Below are positions 8,462 to 17,294 of a DNA stretch of 64,000 bases, piece by piece; the stretch's first letter is position 1, and every line of letters starts with the position of its first letter. The notes under the pieces were generated by a model. It saw only the letters and a list, made by a program, of their open reading frames with translations, had not been told where the DNA came from and searched no databases. The stretch lies in assembly GCF_013283195.1 (NCBI RefSeq), contig NZ_JABEKT010000002.1, forward strand, positions 1,240,001-1,304,000, written 5' to 3'. This DNA is from Ensifer adhaerens. GTDB lineage: Bacteria > Pseudomonadota > Alphaproteobacteria > Rhizobiales > Rhizobiaceae. The position numbers and the translations under genes were made by a program.

Positions 8462-9285
8462 GCTTTCGGCCCGCTCTCAAGTGGCACCGTTTGCGCCAGG
8501 TCCGGACAGACTGCGCGTTCGGGCTCACCAGCATGATGCAGGGCGCCGCGTGCGGCGCGTCGATGGAAGTCGATCTGCGCGCGCTTTGTGACGGCGATTT
8601 CGTCTGTCTGCACGATGCGACGTTCGATCGCGAAACCAATGCCGCCGGTCCGGTGCGCGACTTCACGTCGTCGGACGTCGGATCAATACTGATGCGCAAC
8701 GATGATGGTCGGTTGGCAGACGTGCGGCCCATACTTCTTGGTGATCTTGCCGCCGAGATGGGCGGCGAGGCGGTTCATCCGGGCGCATTGATGCAGCTGG
8801 ACTTCAAGGACGACATAGGAACACTTTCGGCAGATCATCGTCGGCGGTTTCACGATTGTCTCGCGGCCTGCGCGAGCCGCTTCATCCTTTCGGGAGATGA
8901 TCCGGCAGGGCTTCTCAGCCTCGGGGCTGGCCTCTCGGGGCTCAAGATCGGCTATGATCCTTGCCGTGACGATACGCTGACACAGCTGCAACGAAGCGGA
9001 GCGTTCGAGGCTTTCGCGCGCGACGCTGTCAGCGCGGTGCCATTCGCCGCCTATGTCTATCTGGAATACCCCATCATACTTGCGGGGCTCGATGCCGGCG
9101 TGAACGTCATTTCGACCTTTCAATCGGCCGGCATGAAGGTGGACGCCTACACCTTGAATGCCGACCACAGCAGGGTCGAGGAGACGTTGGACCGTCTGGT
9201 TCAAGCCGGCGTTGATCAAATCACCACGGACGAGCCGCGCGTTCTTGAAAACCTGCTAAGCCGGGTCATTCCACAAAGAGGCTGA
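8458..9285 (+). CDS. Glycerophosphodiester phosphodiesterase family protein
   Basis: A 275-residue GDPD-type TIM-barrel enzyme without a signal peptide, so it acts in the cytoplasm. Family marks are His10 in KWHRLRQVRTD (replacing the usual HRG), the metal ligands in SMEVDLRALCDGDFV (Glu37, Asp39), the catalytic LHDATFDRETNAAGPV (His52), and strands such as MQLDFKDD and TLNADHSRVEE. GDPD enzymes split glycerol- or sugar-phosphodiesters into an alcohol and a phosphomonoester. Start ATG 8458 overlaps the ATPase stop, and the 3' end overlaps the convergent phosphatase gene by 20 bases. The first motif is unusual and could mean a substrate other than glycerophosphodiesters. Confidence 0.85.
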   Translation: MSFRPALKWHRLRQVRTDCAFGLTSMMQGAACGASMEVDLRALCDGDFVCLHDATFDRETNAAGPVRDFTSSDVGSILMRNDDGRLADVRPILLGDLAAEMGGEAVHPGALMQLDFKDDIGTLSADHRRRFHDCLAACASRFILSGDDPAGLLSLGAGLSGLKIGYDPCRDDTLTQLQRSGAFEAFARDAVSAVPFAAYVYLEYPIILAGLDAGVNVISTFQSAGMKVDAYTLNADHSRVEETLDRLVQAGVDQITTDEPRVLENLLSRVIPQRG

Positions 9286-10063
9286 GCAGCCATGGCTGAA
9301 GAGCCCGCACGCTCGCGAGAACTGCGCCATTGCCATTCTGCTCGTTTCCCTGGAAGTCCGTGACGACACCTCCGCACTCTCTGACCAGCAGCGCTGAAGC
9401 AAGGTAGTCGAGCGTATCTAGCCCATCTTCGAAACAGGCGTGATGCCGTCCGGCCGCGACATAGGCGACAGAAAGTGCCGCAGAGCCAAGCCGTCTGGTG
9501 ACGGCCGCCCGATCGATCACCGCACGCAAGGCGGTGTGATAGCGCTCCACCGAAACACCCTGGATCTGTCCAGGGATGGGAAGTCCGACGCCGACCACGG
9601 ACCGTTCTGGCGCAACGTCGCCACAAGCAGGCAGCCGCTTGCCGTTCAGGTATGCGCCTCGGCCAGCTTCCGCGACAAACATCTCGTCACGGACGGGGTC
9701 GAAGACGACGCCTGCCATTACCCGACCGTCTTCCACATGCGAAATGACCTGCGCGAAAAATGGAATATGAAACGCGAAGTTCGACGTCCCGTCGATCGGG
9801 TCAATGATGAATGTCCGCCGGCCGGAACCTGCCGTGTCGCCTGTCTTTTCCTCGCCGACAATGCCTGCATCCGGGCATTTCTCTTTGAGCAGGGCGACAA
9901 TTGTTCGTTCCGTCGCAATGTCTGCTGCCAGCTGATAGTCACGGGGGGCCTTCTCGACCATGCCGATCGTCTCGGTCGCGGCATAATATTCCAGGGCCGT
10001 GGCGCCACCAGCACGCGCCGCATCTATCATTGCTGACGTTACTTCGCTCGGCTGAAATGACAT
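9266..10063 (-). CDS. Inositol monophosphatase family phosphatase
   Basis: A 265-residue member of the Mg2+-dependent inositol/sugar monophosphatase family. The metal site is clear in GIVGEEKTG (Glu71, Glu72) and IIDPIDGTSNF (Asp88, Asp91). The second metal motif, usually WDxAAG, is altered to LDYLASALLVRECGG. The family removes phosphate from inositol phosphates, nucleotide phosphates or sugar phosphates. The gene stands alone on the opposite strand at the end of the importer operon, and its promoter carries the same operator-like sequence as the operon. It therefore probably acts after the GDPD enzyme on the released sugar phosphate, as AccG does after AccF in agrocinopine use. Confidence 0.88.
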   Translation of the reverse strand: MSFQPSEVTSAMIDAARAGGATALEYYAATETIGMVEKAPRDYQLAADIATERTIVALLKEKCPDAGIVGEEKTGDTAGSGRRTFIIDPIDGTSNFAFHIPFFAQVISHVEDGRVMAGVVFDPVRDEMFVAEAGRGAYLNGKRLPACGDVAPERSVVGVGLPIPGQIQGVSVERYHTALRAVIDRAAVTRRLGSAALSVAYVAAGRHHACFEDGLDTLDYLASALLVRECGGVVTDFQGNEQNGNGAVLASVRALQPWLLSLFVE

Positions 10064-10093
10064 CGCTTACCTTCCCAGAGAGGGTTCATACCC

Positions 10094-10121
10094 AACTGGT
10101 CATAACAGGTCATTTCCAGTT
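10094..10121. promoter_or_regulatory. Operator-like repeats upstream of the phosphatase gene
   Basis: Outer arms AACTGG (10094-10099) and CCAGTT (10116-10121) enclose two GGTCAT repeats ten bases apart (10098-10103 and 10108-10113). The right half CAGGTCATTTCCAG is a 12/14 match to the reverse complement of 2149-2162, and AACTGGTCATA (10094-10104) also occurs, inverted, at 2154-2164. The site lies about 30-60 bases before the phosphatase ATG. It is probably a second binding region for the GntR regulator. Confidence 0.55.
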
Positions 10122-10236
10122 GATCAAGCTGAGGGGCGACCGCGTCGCTGATCTGCGGGCCGTTGAAGCCGATCAAGGGTGTCGGGGTGGTCAACCATAG
10201 TCCGGCCGGTGACCAGGTCCTTGCCCATGTCGCGAT

Positions 10237-11127
10237 TCAAGAGACTTTTCCTTCTCCTCCGCTTTGAGTGAGTTTGCGCGCTATTTCGTAGAACGCATGG
10301 ACAAGCTTGCCGTTGCTGCGTTCGCGCAGACAGATGAGCGCCTCATCCATCAGCATTTCCGGGGCATCGATCCTGATTGGCACGAGACGGTTGTCCTGGC
10401 CGAACTCGGCGGACGAGACAAAGCCGATACCGCCGCCGGCGGCGACGATCTCGCGCACCGCTTCTCGCCCCTCGGCCTCGATTAGCGGCGTGAGCGTCAC
10501 GCCGCATTGTTCGGCCATCGCCTCGAGCTTCTGGCGGGTCTTCGAGCCGCGTTCGCGCATGACGAGCGGGTGATTTGCCAGTTCCGCGAAGGTGACGCTC
10601 TCGCCTGCTGCAAGAGGATAGTCGCGGCTTGCGAAGGCGACGATCGGTGTGGAATTGAGCTTGAGAACGTCGAAGTCGCCGACCTGAGGGATTTCACCGA
10701 GCACACCGATATCGGCCTCATAGGCGTGCAGACTGGTAATGACCGTCTCGGTGTTGCCGGCGTCAATCGACACCTGAACCGTCGGGTAGGCGCGCCGGAA
10801 GGCGGCCAGGATGTGCAGCAGATGGTGCGCGGCGTCGGCGACGATCCGGAGCTTTCCGGCTCTCAATGCGCGCGATTCCGAAAGAAGATCGAGCGCCTGC
10901 TGTTCGACGTCGAACATGCGGCGCGTGACTTCCAGTAGCTGTTGGCCGGCATGCGTCAGCGTCACCTGCTTCTTGTTCCGATTGAAGAGCAGAACGTCAT
11001 ACTCTTCCTCCAGCTTGCGCACCTGGTCGGAAACCGCCGGCTGGGTCAGAAACAGCGCCTCGGCTGCCCGCGAGAAGCCGCCGTGGATGGCCACATTGTG
11101 GAAGGCACGGAGCTGGACATAGCGCAC
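10237..11127 (-). CDS. LysR family regulator of the aminoethylphosphonate genes
   Basis: A 296-residue LysR protein. The start is a GTG (11127) giving MRYVQLRAFHNVAIHGGF; the frame stays open far upstream only because it is antisense to the next gene. The helix-turn-helix spans about residues 5-60 (FSRAAEALFLTQPAVSDQ, VRKLEEEYDVLLF). The ligand domain has LRIVADAAHHLLH, EADIGVLGEIPQVGD and AEGREAVREIVAAGGGIGF. It shares both ends and long central stretches with the LysR protein at 23969-24859, beginning with the same MRYVQLRAFH. It diverges from the Na/Pi transporter gene and probably activates the phn genes through the motif at 11150-11183. The inducer is presumably AEP or a product of it. 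Confidence 0.9.
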   Translation of the reverse strand: MRYVQLRAFHNVAIHGGFSRAAEALFLTQPAVSDQVRKLEEEYDVLLFNRNKKQVTLTHAGQQLLEVTRRMFDVEQQALDLLSESRALRAGKLRIVADAAHHLLHILAAFRRAYPTVQVSIDAGNTETVITSLHAYEADIGVLGEIPQVGDFDVLKLNSTPIVAFASRDYPLAAGESVTFAELANHPLVMRERGSKTRQKLEAMAEQCGVTLTPLIEAEGREAVREIVAAGGGIGFVSSAEFGQDNRLVPIRIDAPEMLMDEALICLRERSNGKLVHAFYEIARKLTQSGGEGKVS

Positions 11128-11149
11128 GGTAACATCCTTCAATAGATAA

Positions 11150-11183
11150 ATTCTGTCGATGGAATCATCAGAACGAACGATTT
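11150..11183. promoter_or_regulatory. Putative LysR binding region between lysR and the Na/Pi transporter gene
   Basis: The stretch contains ATTCTGTCGATGGAATCAT (11150-11168) and GAACGATTT (11175-11183). Aligned without gaps against 12914-12942 before phnW, 22 of 29 bases agree, and the two conserved blocks are 22 bases apart in both. LysR proteins typically contact two such blocks about two helical turns apart. The site lies in the divergent promoter of a LysR gene, which fits autoregulation. Confidence 0.5.
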
Positions 11184-11241
11184 GATTTATGTAAAGGGGC
11201 AAAAGATAGTTTCCGGAGCCAAACCTTTCCGGAGCGCGCCT

Positions 11242-12900
11242 ATGAACCTTTCGGCCGTCGCCCTCGAACTCGCCGCTGCAACAGTCCTGCTGCTTTACGC
11301 CGTCAGTCTGGTCAAGAAGGGTGTCGAGGCCGCCTGTGGCGATGTCGTCACCCGGGCCGTCGGAGGTGCCGGCGGCAGGCCACGCGCGGCAGCCTACGGC
11401 TGTCTGATCGCAGTTGCCCTCCAGAGTTCGACGGCGGTCGCTATGCTCGCCGCCGGCTTTGCCGTCAGCGGCGCGCTGACACTGGACGTTGGCCTCGCGG
11501 TCCTGCTCGGCGCCGACCTCGGCTCGGCGCTCGTCGTGAAAATCCTGAGTTTCGATCTGCACTGGCTGGCGCCGCTCCTGATTACCGGCGGCGGTCTCCT
11601 GCATCTCAAGGCGCGTGCTCGAAAGCCAGTCGAGGCCGGGCGTGCGGTTCTCGGCATCGGCCTGTTGCTCCTGTCGCTGCAGATGATCGGCCACGCGACG
11701 CTTCCGCTCGGCCAAAGTCCACTGTTGCCGGCAGCGATCGAGATGCTGAGCAAGGACGCGCTGACGGTGATGATCGTCGCTGCGCTTTTCACCTGGGGCC
11801 TGCATTCCAGCGTCGCCGCAATCCTGTTGATCCTGACCTTTGCGGCTAAGGGGCTGCTGCCGCTCGACGTCGGCATCCCGCTCGTTCTTGGCGTCAATCT
11901 CGGCGGCGGGCTGATCGCTTTGTGGCTGACGCGCGGCCTGCCGGTGGAGGGCAGGCGGCTGCCGCTCGGTAATCTCATTTTTCGGGCGCTGTTCAGTGCC
12001 ACGGTCTTCGCGCTGTTTTCCCTGCAGGTGTCTTTCGCGTGGCTGCCCGGTGTGACGGTCGCTTCCAAGCTCGTCAATCTGCATGTGCTGTTCAATGCAG
12101 CGTTGGTGCTTCTCGGTCTCGTTTCGTGTGGCCTGATGGCGCGCTTCGTTCGTCTGCTCACCCCGAAAGACGTCGCGGAAAAGGACGCCGGCCTCCTGGC
12201 GCATGTCAGCGCGCTGGACCAATCTCTGGTCGACAAGCCTGCTCAGGCATTGGCCGCCGCCGCACGGGAAGTGCTGCATATGGGAAACCTGATTACACGC
12301 ATGCTCGAACCGGTCATGGACGTGATCGCCTCGCCAACGCCCGAGACCGTCGATGCGCTGCGGCGCATTGATGGTGACATCCATCGCGCCCATAGCGAGA
12401 TCAAGCTCTTCATCGCCGCCGTCAACCGCGGCATCCTGACGGACGAACAGTCCCGGCGCGGCATCGAGCTCACCGAGGCGGCCATTCATCTGGAATATGC
12501 CGGCGACGTCGTGTCGAAGAGCCTGCTGCGCATGGCAGAGGAGAGGCTCGAAGGTGCCGGAGCCTTTTCGCCAGCGGGCTGGCACGAACTGATGGCGCTG
12601 CACTTGGCCGTGTTTTCGAATGTGAAGCTCGCCGCCAGCCTGCTGGTTTCACCTGAACCGGTGATTGCCCGCGAGATGGTGCGCCAGAAGGAGCATGTCC
12701 GGCGGCTGGTGCAGGAAAGCAGCCAGAGCCACCTCGAGCGGCTCAGGCAGGGAATATCCGCCAGCATCCAGTCGAGCGACATGCATCTGGAGATCGTTCG
12801 CGCGCTGAAGGAACTTAATTCGCTGGTCACGACCATGGCCTATCCGCGCCTTCGCGAGACCGGCGACCTACTCGAAAGCCGTCTCGTGCCGGCTGCGTAG
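11242..12900 (+). CDS. Na/Pi cotransporter family protein with PhoU-like C-terminus
   Basis: A 552-residue protein beginning MNLSAVALELAAATVLLLYA, chosen because GGAG lies seven bases upstream; 20 further codons upstream are open but start poorly. The first 310 residues hold two repeats of the Na/Pi cotransporter fold, with QSSTAVAML in the first and the weaker HSSVAAILL in the second, and about eight membrane helices. Residues about 330-540 are helical and PhoU-like. Such proteins move phosphate with sodium, and bacterial NptA-type members are thought to work in either direction. Set between a LysR gene and phnW, it may release surplus phosphate set free when AEP is used for carbon or nitrogen. 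That direction is inferred. Confidence 0.85.
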   Translation: MNLSAVALELAAATVLLLYAVSLVKKGVEAACGDVVTRAVGGAGGRPRAAAYGCLIAVALQSSTAVAMLAAGFAVSGALTLDVGLAVLLGADLGSALVVKILSFDLHWLAPLLITGGGLLHLKARARKPVEAGRAVLGIGLLLLSLQMIGHATLPLGQSPLLPAAIEMLSKDALTVMIVAALFTWGLHSSVAAILLILTFAAKGLLPLDVGIPLVLGVNLGGGLIALWLTRGLPVEGRRLPLGNLIFRALFSATVFALFSLQVSFAWLPGVTVASKLVNLHVLFNAALVLLGLVSCGLMARFVRLLTPKDVAEKDAGLLAHVSALDQSLVDKPAQALAAAAREVLHMGNLITRMLEPVMDVIASPTPETVDALRRIDGDIHRAHSEIKLFIAAVNRGILTDEQSRRGIELTEAAIHLEYAGDVVSKSLLRMAEERLEGAGAFSPAGWHELMALHLAVFSNVKLAASLLVSPEPVIAREMVRQKEHVRRLVQESSQSHLERLRQGISASIQSSDMHLEIVRALKELNSLVTTMAYPRLRETGDLLESRLVPAA

Positions 12901-12909
12901 TTGTATAAG

Positions 12910-12942
12910 ATGAATCGATAGATTCATACAAAAGAACGATTT
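12910..12942. promoter_or_regulatory. Putative LysR binding region upstream of phnW
   Basis: A perfect seven-base inverted repeat, ATGAATC (12910-12916) and GATTCAT (12921-12927), surrounds GATA, and is followed by GAACGATTT (12934-12942). The block pair matches the motif at 11150-11183 in sequence and spacing. It ends 59 bases before the phnW ATG, which fits a LysR activator site. No rhizobial Pho box (two CTGTCAT repeats 11 bases apart) is seen here. Confidence 0.55.
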
Positions 12943-13001
12943 TACATATATATCAACCCGCCGCATTGTCATCCCCGGAGACGCCAACGTGAGGACGGAC
13001 A

Positions 13002-14204
13002 ATGCCAAACACCGCTTCTGACAGAACCATCGCACCGCTGGAAACGCCGAGACTGGGCGAGCCCTATCTGCTCACCCCCGGCCCGCTGACGACGGCCTAC
13101 GAAGTCAAGGAGGCGATGCTCCGCGACTGGGGCTCATGGGACGGCGACTTTCGCGCGATGACGGCGGAACTGCGCCGCCAGCTTCTCGACATTGCCGGCG
13201 ATACCGACGGCGAATTCGACTGCGTGCCGATACAGGGCAGCGGTTCGTTCTCGGTAGAAGCAATGCTCGGCAGCTTCGTTCCGCGCGACGGCAAGGTACT
13301 GGTGCTGATCAACGGCGCCTATGGCAATCGTATCGCCCAGACGCTCACCTATCTCGGCCGCGACCATGTGACGATCGACAAAGGCGATTACATGCCGCCG
13401 CGCGGCCCTGAAGTCGCCGCAGCACTCAATGCGGACCCTGATATCACCCACGTCATCGTCGTTCATTGCGAGACCAGCTCCGGCATCCTCAATCCACTGA
13501 AGGAAATCTCCGACGTCGTCTATGCCAGTGGTCGCAAGTTGCTGGTCGACTCGATGAGCGCCTTCGGCGCCGTTCCAGCCGGCATCGCCGATCTGCGCTA
13601 CGAGGCGATCGTCTCGTCGGCCAACAAGTGCATCGAAGGCGTTCCGGGCTTCGGCTTCGTCATTGCCCGCAAGAGCGAGCTGGAGGCCGCCAAGGGGCGT
13701 AGCCATTCGCTCAGCCTCGACGTGCACGCGCAGTGGGAAACCATGAACAAGACCGGCCAGTGGCGGTTCACGCCGCCGACCCATGTGGTCGCCGCATTCC
13801 TGGAGGCGCTGCGGCTGCACCGGGAGGAGGGTGGTGTTGCTGCCCGCGGCGCCCGCTACGCCCGCAACCGCGACGTCATGGTCGCCGGCATGCGCGAGGC
13901 GGGTTTCGAAACGCTGCTTGCCGACCGATGGCTGTCGCCGATCATCGTCACCTTCTTCAGCCCGGCCGATCCGGCCTTCGCCTTCGACCGCTTCTACGAG
14001 TTGATGAAGCAGAAGGGCTTCATCATCTACCCCGGCAAGCTGACGGTCGTCGACAGTTTCCGCGTCGGCTGCATCGGCCGCATGGACGAGCATGTCATGC
14101 GCCGTGTGGTCGAGGCCGCACGCACATCTCTCACCGAAATGGGGGTTGCCAGTGCCGCCCCGCCGGCGGTCGCGCTTGCCGAACGCAGCCGTCTCGCCGC
14201 TTGA
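13002..14204 (+). CDS. phnW: 2-aminoethylphosphonate:pyruvate transaminase
   Basis: A 400-residue PLP enzyme of aminotransferase class V. It transfers the amino group of 2-aminoethylphosphonate to pyruvate, giving phosphonoacetaldehyde and alanine. Clear marks are [10 protein letters not shown] (22-31), [10 protein letters not shown] (41-50), [19 protein letters not shown], the PLP-contacting [11 protein letters not shown] (Asp183) and the PLP lysine in [15 protein letters not shown] (Lys209). A GAGGA lies seven bases before the ATG. It is the first gene of phnW-phnA-phnY and is likely switched on through the motif 60-90 bases upstream. The C-terminal tail of about 25 residues is Ala-rich and probably unimportant. 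Confidence 0.95.
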   Translation: MPNTASDRTIAPLETPRLGEPYLLTPGPLTTAYEVKEAMLRDWGSWDGDFRAMTAELRRQLLDIAGDTDGEFDCVPIQGSGSFSVEAMLGSFVPRDGKVLVLINGAYGNRIAQTLTYLGRDHVTIDKGDYMPPRGPEVAAALNADPDITHVIVVHCETSSGILNPLKEISDVVYASGRKLLVDSMSAFGAVPAGIADLRYEAIVSSANKCIEGVPGFGFVIARKSELEAAKGRSHSLSLDVHAQWETMNKTGQWRFTPPTHVVAAFLEALRLHREEGGVAARGARYARNRDVMVAGMREAGFETLLADRWLSPIIVTFFSPADPAFAFDRFYELMKQKGFIIYPGKLTVVDSFRVGCIGRMDEHVMRRVVEAARTSLTEMGVASAAPPAVALAERSRLAA

Positions 14205-14225
14205 ATGAACGATAGGATTTTCCCG

Positions 14226-15494
14226 ATGAACCAGATGTCCAAGATCAATGTCGCCGTCACCGCCAACCGGCGCAGCTACCCCTGGCCGAACGTCCCGGCC
14301 ATTGCCATCTGCCTCGACGGCTGCGAACCGGCCTATCTCGACGAAGCCATCAAGGCCGGGCTGATGCCGACGCTTGCCCGCATGCGCCAGACGGGCACCG
14401 AGCGCACGGCGCTCAGCGTCATCCCGAGCTTCACCAACCCCAACAACCTGTCGATCGCCACCGGCCGTCCGCCGGCCATTCACGGCATCTGCGGCAATTA
14501 TCTCTATGAGCCGCAGACCGGCAACGAAGTGATGATGAACGACCCGCGCTTTCTGCGCGCGCCGACCATCTTCAAGGCCTTCTATGATGCCGGAGCCAAG
14601 GTCGCCGTGGTTACCGCCAAGGACAAGCTCCGCGCACTTCTCGGTCACGGCCTCAAGTTCGACGAGGGCAGGGCGATCTGCTTCTCGTCCGAAAAGGCCG
14701 ACAAGTCGACCAAGGCGGAGCACGGCATCGACAATGCCTCGGCCTGGCTCGGCCGTCCGGTGCCCGAAGTCTATTCGGCGGAACTGTCGGAATTCGTCTT
14801 CGCCGCCGGCGTGAAGCTACTGAAGGAGTTTTCTCCCGATGTCATGTACCTGACGACGACCGACTATGTTCAGCACAAATACGCGCCCGGCGTTCCCCAG
14901 GCGAACGCGTTCTACGAGATGTTCGACAAATACCTGACCGAACTCGACGCGCTGGGTGCCGCAATCATCGTGACGGCCGATCACGGCATGAAGCCGAAGC
15001 ACAAGGCCGACGGTTCGCCCGATGTCATCTATGTGCAGGACGTGCTCGACGAATGGCTCGGCAAGGATGCCGCGCGCGTCATCCTGCCGATCACCGACCC
15101 TTACGTCGTGCATCACGGCGCACTTGGTTCGTTCGCAACCGCATATCTGCCGGAACGCGCTGACAAGGAAGACATCATCGAGCGTCTTGCGGCGATCGAC
15201 GGCATCGACGTTGTTCTTTCGCGACCAGAGGCCTGCATCCGTTTCGAACTCCCGGATGATCGCATCGGCGATATCGTGCTCATCTCCTCGGAGAACAAGA
15301 CGCTCGGCACCAGCGAACATCGCCATGACCTTGCCGCGCTGAACGAGCCCTTGCGCTCACACGGAGGCCTCACCGAGCAGCAGGTGCCTTTCATTTCGAA
15401 CCGCAAGTTGCCTGAGCTTACCTCAGCTGCCTCTCTGCGCAATTTCGACGCCTTCTATTATGCGCTGGTCGCCGCAGCGCAGCCAGCAAAGTGA
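14226..15494 (+). CDS. phnA: Phosphonoacetate hydrolase
   Basis: A 422-residue zinc enzyme of the alkaline phosphatase superfamily that splits phosphonoacetate into acetate and phosphate, the final C-P cleavage of the pathway. Visible residues are AICLDGCEP (Asp31 as metal ligand), [16 protein letters not shown] (Thr70 as nucleophile) and [11 protein letters not shown]. Both Asp31 and Thr70 lie two positions after the residues known from the S. meliloti enzyme. An upstream ATG at 14205 directly follows the phnW stop, but ATG 14226 has AGGA at eight bases and is the better start. The enzyme works with phnY immediately downstream. Confidence 0.93.
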   Translation: MNQMSKINVAVTANRRSYPWPNVPAIAICLDGCEPAYLDEAIKAGLMPTLARMRQTGTERTALSVIPSFTNPNNLSIATGRPPAIHGICGNYLYEPQTGNEVMMNDPRFLRAPTIFKAFYDAGAKVAVVTAKDKLRALLGHGLKFDEGRAICFSSEKADKSTKAEHGIDNASAWLGRPVPEVYSAELSEFVFAAGVKLLKEFSPDVMYLTTTDYVQHKYAPGVPQANAFYEMFDKYLTELDALGAAIIVTADHGMKPKHKADGSPDVIYVQDVLDEWLGKDAARVILPITDPYVVHHGALGSFATAYLPERADKEDIIERLAAIDGIDVVLSRPEACIRFELPDDRIGDIVLISSENKTLGTSEHRHDLAALNEPLRSHGGLTEQQVPFISNRKLPELTSAASLRNFDAFYYALVAAAQPAK

Positions 15495-15504
15495 GGAGCG
15501 GCCG

Positions 15505-16959
15505 ATGACCAAGGTGGAAACGACGTTCGCTCTGCGCCACGAGCCCATGCGCATTGCCGGTAAAAAGGTCGATGCCGAGGAGGTGATCGAGGTGCACTAT
15601 CCCTGGAACGATGCCGTTATCGGCACCGTTCCGGCCGGCAATGCCGAACATGCCCGCAAGGCCTTCGAGATCGCGGCGGCCTATCAGCCGAAGCTGACGC
15701 GATACGAACGCCAGCGCATCCTCTTAAAGGCGGCCGAGATGCTGGTTGCCCGCAAGGAGGAAATCTCCGACATCATCACGCTGGAGCTCGGTATCTCGAA
15801 GCAAGATTCGCTCTACGAGGTCGGCCGCGCCTTCGATGTGCTGACGCTGTCGGGCCAGATGTGCATTCGCGATGACGGCGAGATTTTCTCGTGCGACCTC
15901 ACTCCGCATGGCAAGGCGCGCAAGATTTTCACGATGCGCGAGCCGCTGACTGCCATTTCGGCGATCACGCCCTTCAACCATCCGCTCAACATGGTGGCGC
16001 ACAAGGTGGCGCCGGCGATCGCTACCAACAATTGCGTGGTGCTGAAGCCGACGGAACTGACGCCGATGACGGCACTCGTCTTCGCCGACATTCTCTACGA
16101 GGCCGGATTGCCGCCGGAAATGCTGTCGGTGGTCACCGGCTGGCCGGCTGATATCGGCATGGAAATGATGACCAACCCGAACTTCGACCTCATCACTTTC
16201 ACCGGCAGCGTGCCGGTGGGCAAGCTGATCGCGGCCAACGCGCACTACAAGCGCCAGATCCTCGAGCTCGGCGGCAACGATCCGCTGATCATTCTCAACG
16301 ACCTCTCCGACGACGACCTGGCAAAGGCCGCCGACCTTGCGGTTGCCGGCGCGACGAAAAACTCCGGCCAGCGCTGCACGGCCGTCAAGCGCATCCTCTG
16401 CCAGGAAAGCGTCGCCGACCGCTTCGTGCCGCTGGTGCTGGAGCGCGCAAAGAAACTCCGCTTCGGCGACCCGATGGATCGTGCGACGGACCTGGGCACG
16501 GTCGTGCATGCCCGTGCCGCCGAAACCTTCGAGCGCCGGGTGCATATGGCGGCCGAGCAGGGTGCTGAGATCCTTTACGATCCCGGTCGCCGTGGTGCCC
16601 TTCTGCCGCCGATCGTGGTCGATCGCGTGCCGCATTCGAGCGAACTCGTGATGGAGGAAACCTTCGCGCCGATCATTCCGATCGTGCGGGCGCCTGATGA
16701 TGACGATGCGCTGATCGCACTTTCCAACTCGACCGCCTTCGGCCTTTCGTCGGGGGTCTGCACCAACGATTTCCGCCGGATGCAGAAGTACATCGCCGGG
16801 CTCAAGGTCGGGACGGTCAACATCTGGGAAGTGCCCGGCTACCGCATCGAGATGTCTCCCTTCGGCGGCATCAAGGATTCCGGCAACGGCTACAAGGAGG
16901 GTGTGATCGAAGCCATGAAGAGCTTCACCAACGTCAAGACGTTTTCCCTGCCCTGGTAA
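15505..16959 (+). CDS. phnY: Phosphonoacetaldehyde dehydrogenase
   Basis: A 484-residue aldehyde dehydrogenase that oxidises phosphonoacetaldehyde to phosphonoacetate with NAD+. Counting from ATG 15505 (AGGAG eight bases upstream), the general base is Glu254 in [10 protein letters not shown] and the nucleophile is Cys291 in [11 protein letters not shown], the positions reported for the S. meliloti enzyme. The oxyanion and cofactor motifs [13 protein letters not shown] and FTGSVPVGK are intact. It links PhnW to PhnA: the product of the first is oxidised here and hydrolysed by the second. The gene ends 46 bases before a strong terminator hairpin. Confidence 0.94.
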   Translation: MTKVETTFALRHEPMRIAGKKVDAEEVIEVHYPWNDAVIGTVPAGNAEHARKAFEIAAAYQPKLTRYERQRILLKAAEMLVARKEEISDIITLELGISKQDSLYEVGRAFDVLTLSGQMCIRDDGEIFSCDLTPHGKARKIFTMREPLTAISAITPFNHPLNMVAHKVAPAIATNNCVVLKPTELTPMTALVFADILYEAGLPPEMLSVVTGWPADIGMEMMTNPNFDLITFTGSVPVGKLIAANAHYKRQILELGGNDPLIILNDLSDDDLAKAADLAVAGATKNSGQRCTAVKRILCQESVADRFVPLVLERAKKLRFGDPMDRATDLGTVVHARAAETFERRVHMAAEQGAEILYDPGRRGALLPPIVVDRVPHSSELVMEETFAPIIPIVRAPDDDDALIALSNSTAFGLSSGVCTNDFRRMQKYIAGLKVGTVNIWEVPGYRIEMSPFGGIKDSGNGYKEGVIEAMKSFTNVKTFSLPW

Positions 16960-17005
16960 GCTGGGCCCCGGTGATCCGGGCGTCCCCTGCCTGGCCACCA
17001 TTTCT

Positions 17006-17034
17006 GGGAGCTGCCGATCGGCAGCTCCCTTTTT
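17006..17034 (+). terminator. Rho-independent terminator after phnY
   Basis: Perfect 12-base arms GGGAGCTGCCGA (17006-17017) and TCGGCAGCTCCC (17018-17029) are followed by TTTTT (17030-17034). This should end the phnWAY transcript. The 260 bases from here to aepX are AT-rich between about 17100 and 17190, hold no gene, and probably contain a separate promoter for the importer. Confidence 0.9.
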
Positions 17035-17294
17035 CTTGGCCTGCTGCAGCCCTTTTCGGCGTATGCCGCCCGGCGATGCAGCCGGTGGTAGTTTCATCGT
17101 CAATTGCCCCGCGGGTGCTCAATAAAGCGGCAGAAGATCCATAGTTTTTACTTTGCCAACGATAAGAATAATAAATTTTACTAATTGAAATGACCCACGC
17201 AGAATGCCTCCTGAAGCGTGCAAGACAAGGGCAGCGACAGATTGCCAGCCATGCTTCCCGGATTTTTTCCAGGCCTCCAGAGGAGATTTTCAGC

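Noticed and set aside
10098-10113. Two GGTCAT repeats taken first as a Pho box
   Set aside because: The spacing is ten bases, not eleven, and the repeats lack the CTGTCAT form. The match to the site at 2149-2162 explains them better.
10125-10236. Coding-like minus-strand phrases (MGKDLVTGRTMVDHPDT and GFNGPQISDAVAPQL in two frames)
   Set aside because: They lie in different frames within about 110 bases, have no clear start or stop context and match nothing I recognise. A frameshifted remnant cannot be excluded.
11128-12603. Long minus-strand open frame that would extend the first LysR protein to about 790 residues
   Set aside because: It is antisense to the Na/Pi transporter gene, rich in Gln/Arg/Asp as usual for shadows, and the LysR similarity begins exactly at GTG 11127.
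13134-14723. Minus-strand open frame of 529 codons across phnW and phnA
   Set aside because: It is antisense to two well-recognised genes, has no family resemblance, and its His/Asp/Gly-rich composition is typical of an antisense shadow in GC-rich DNA.
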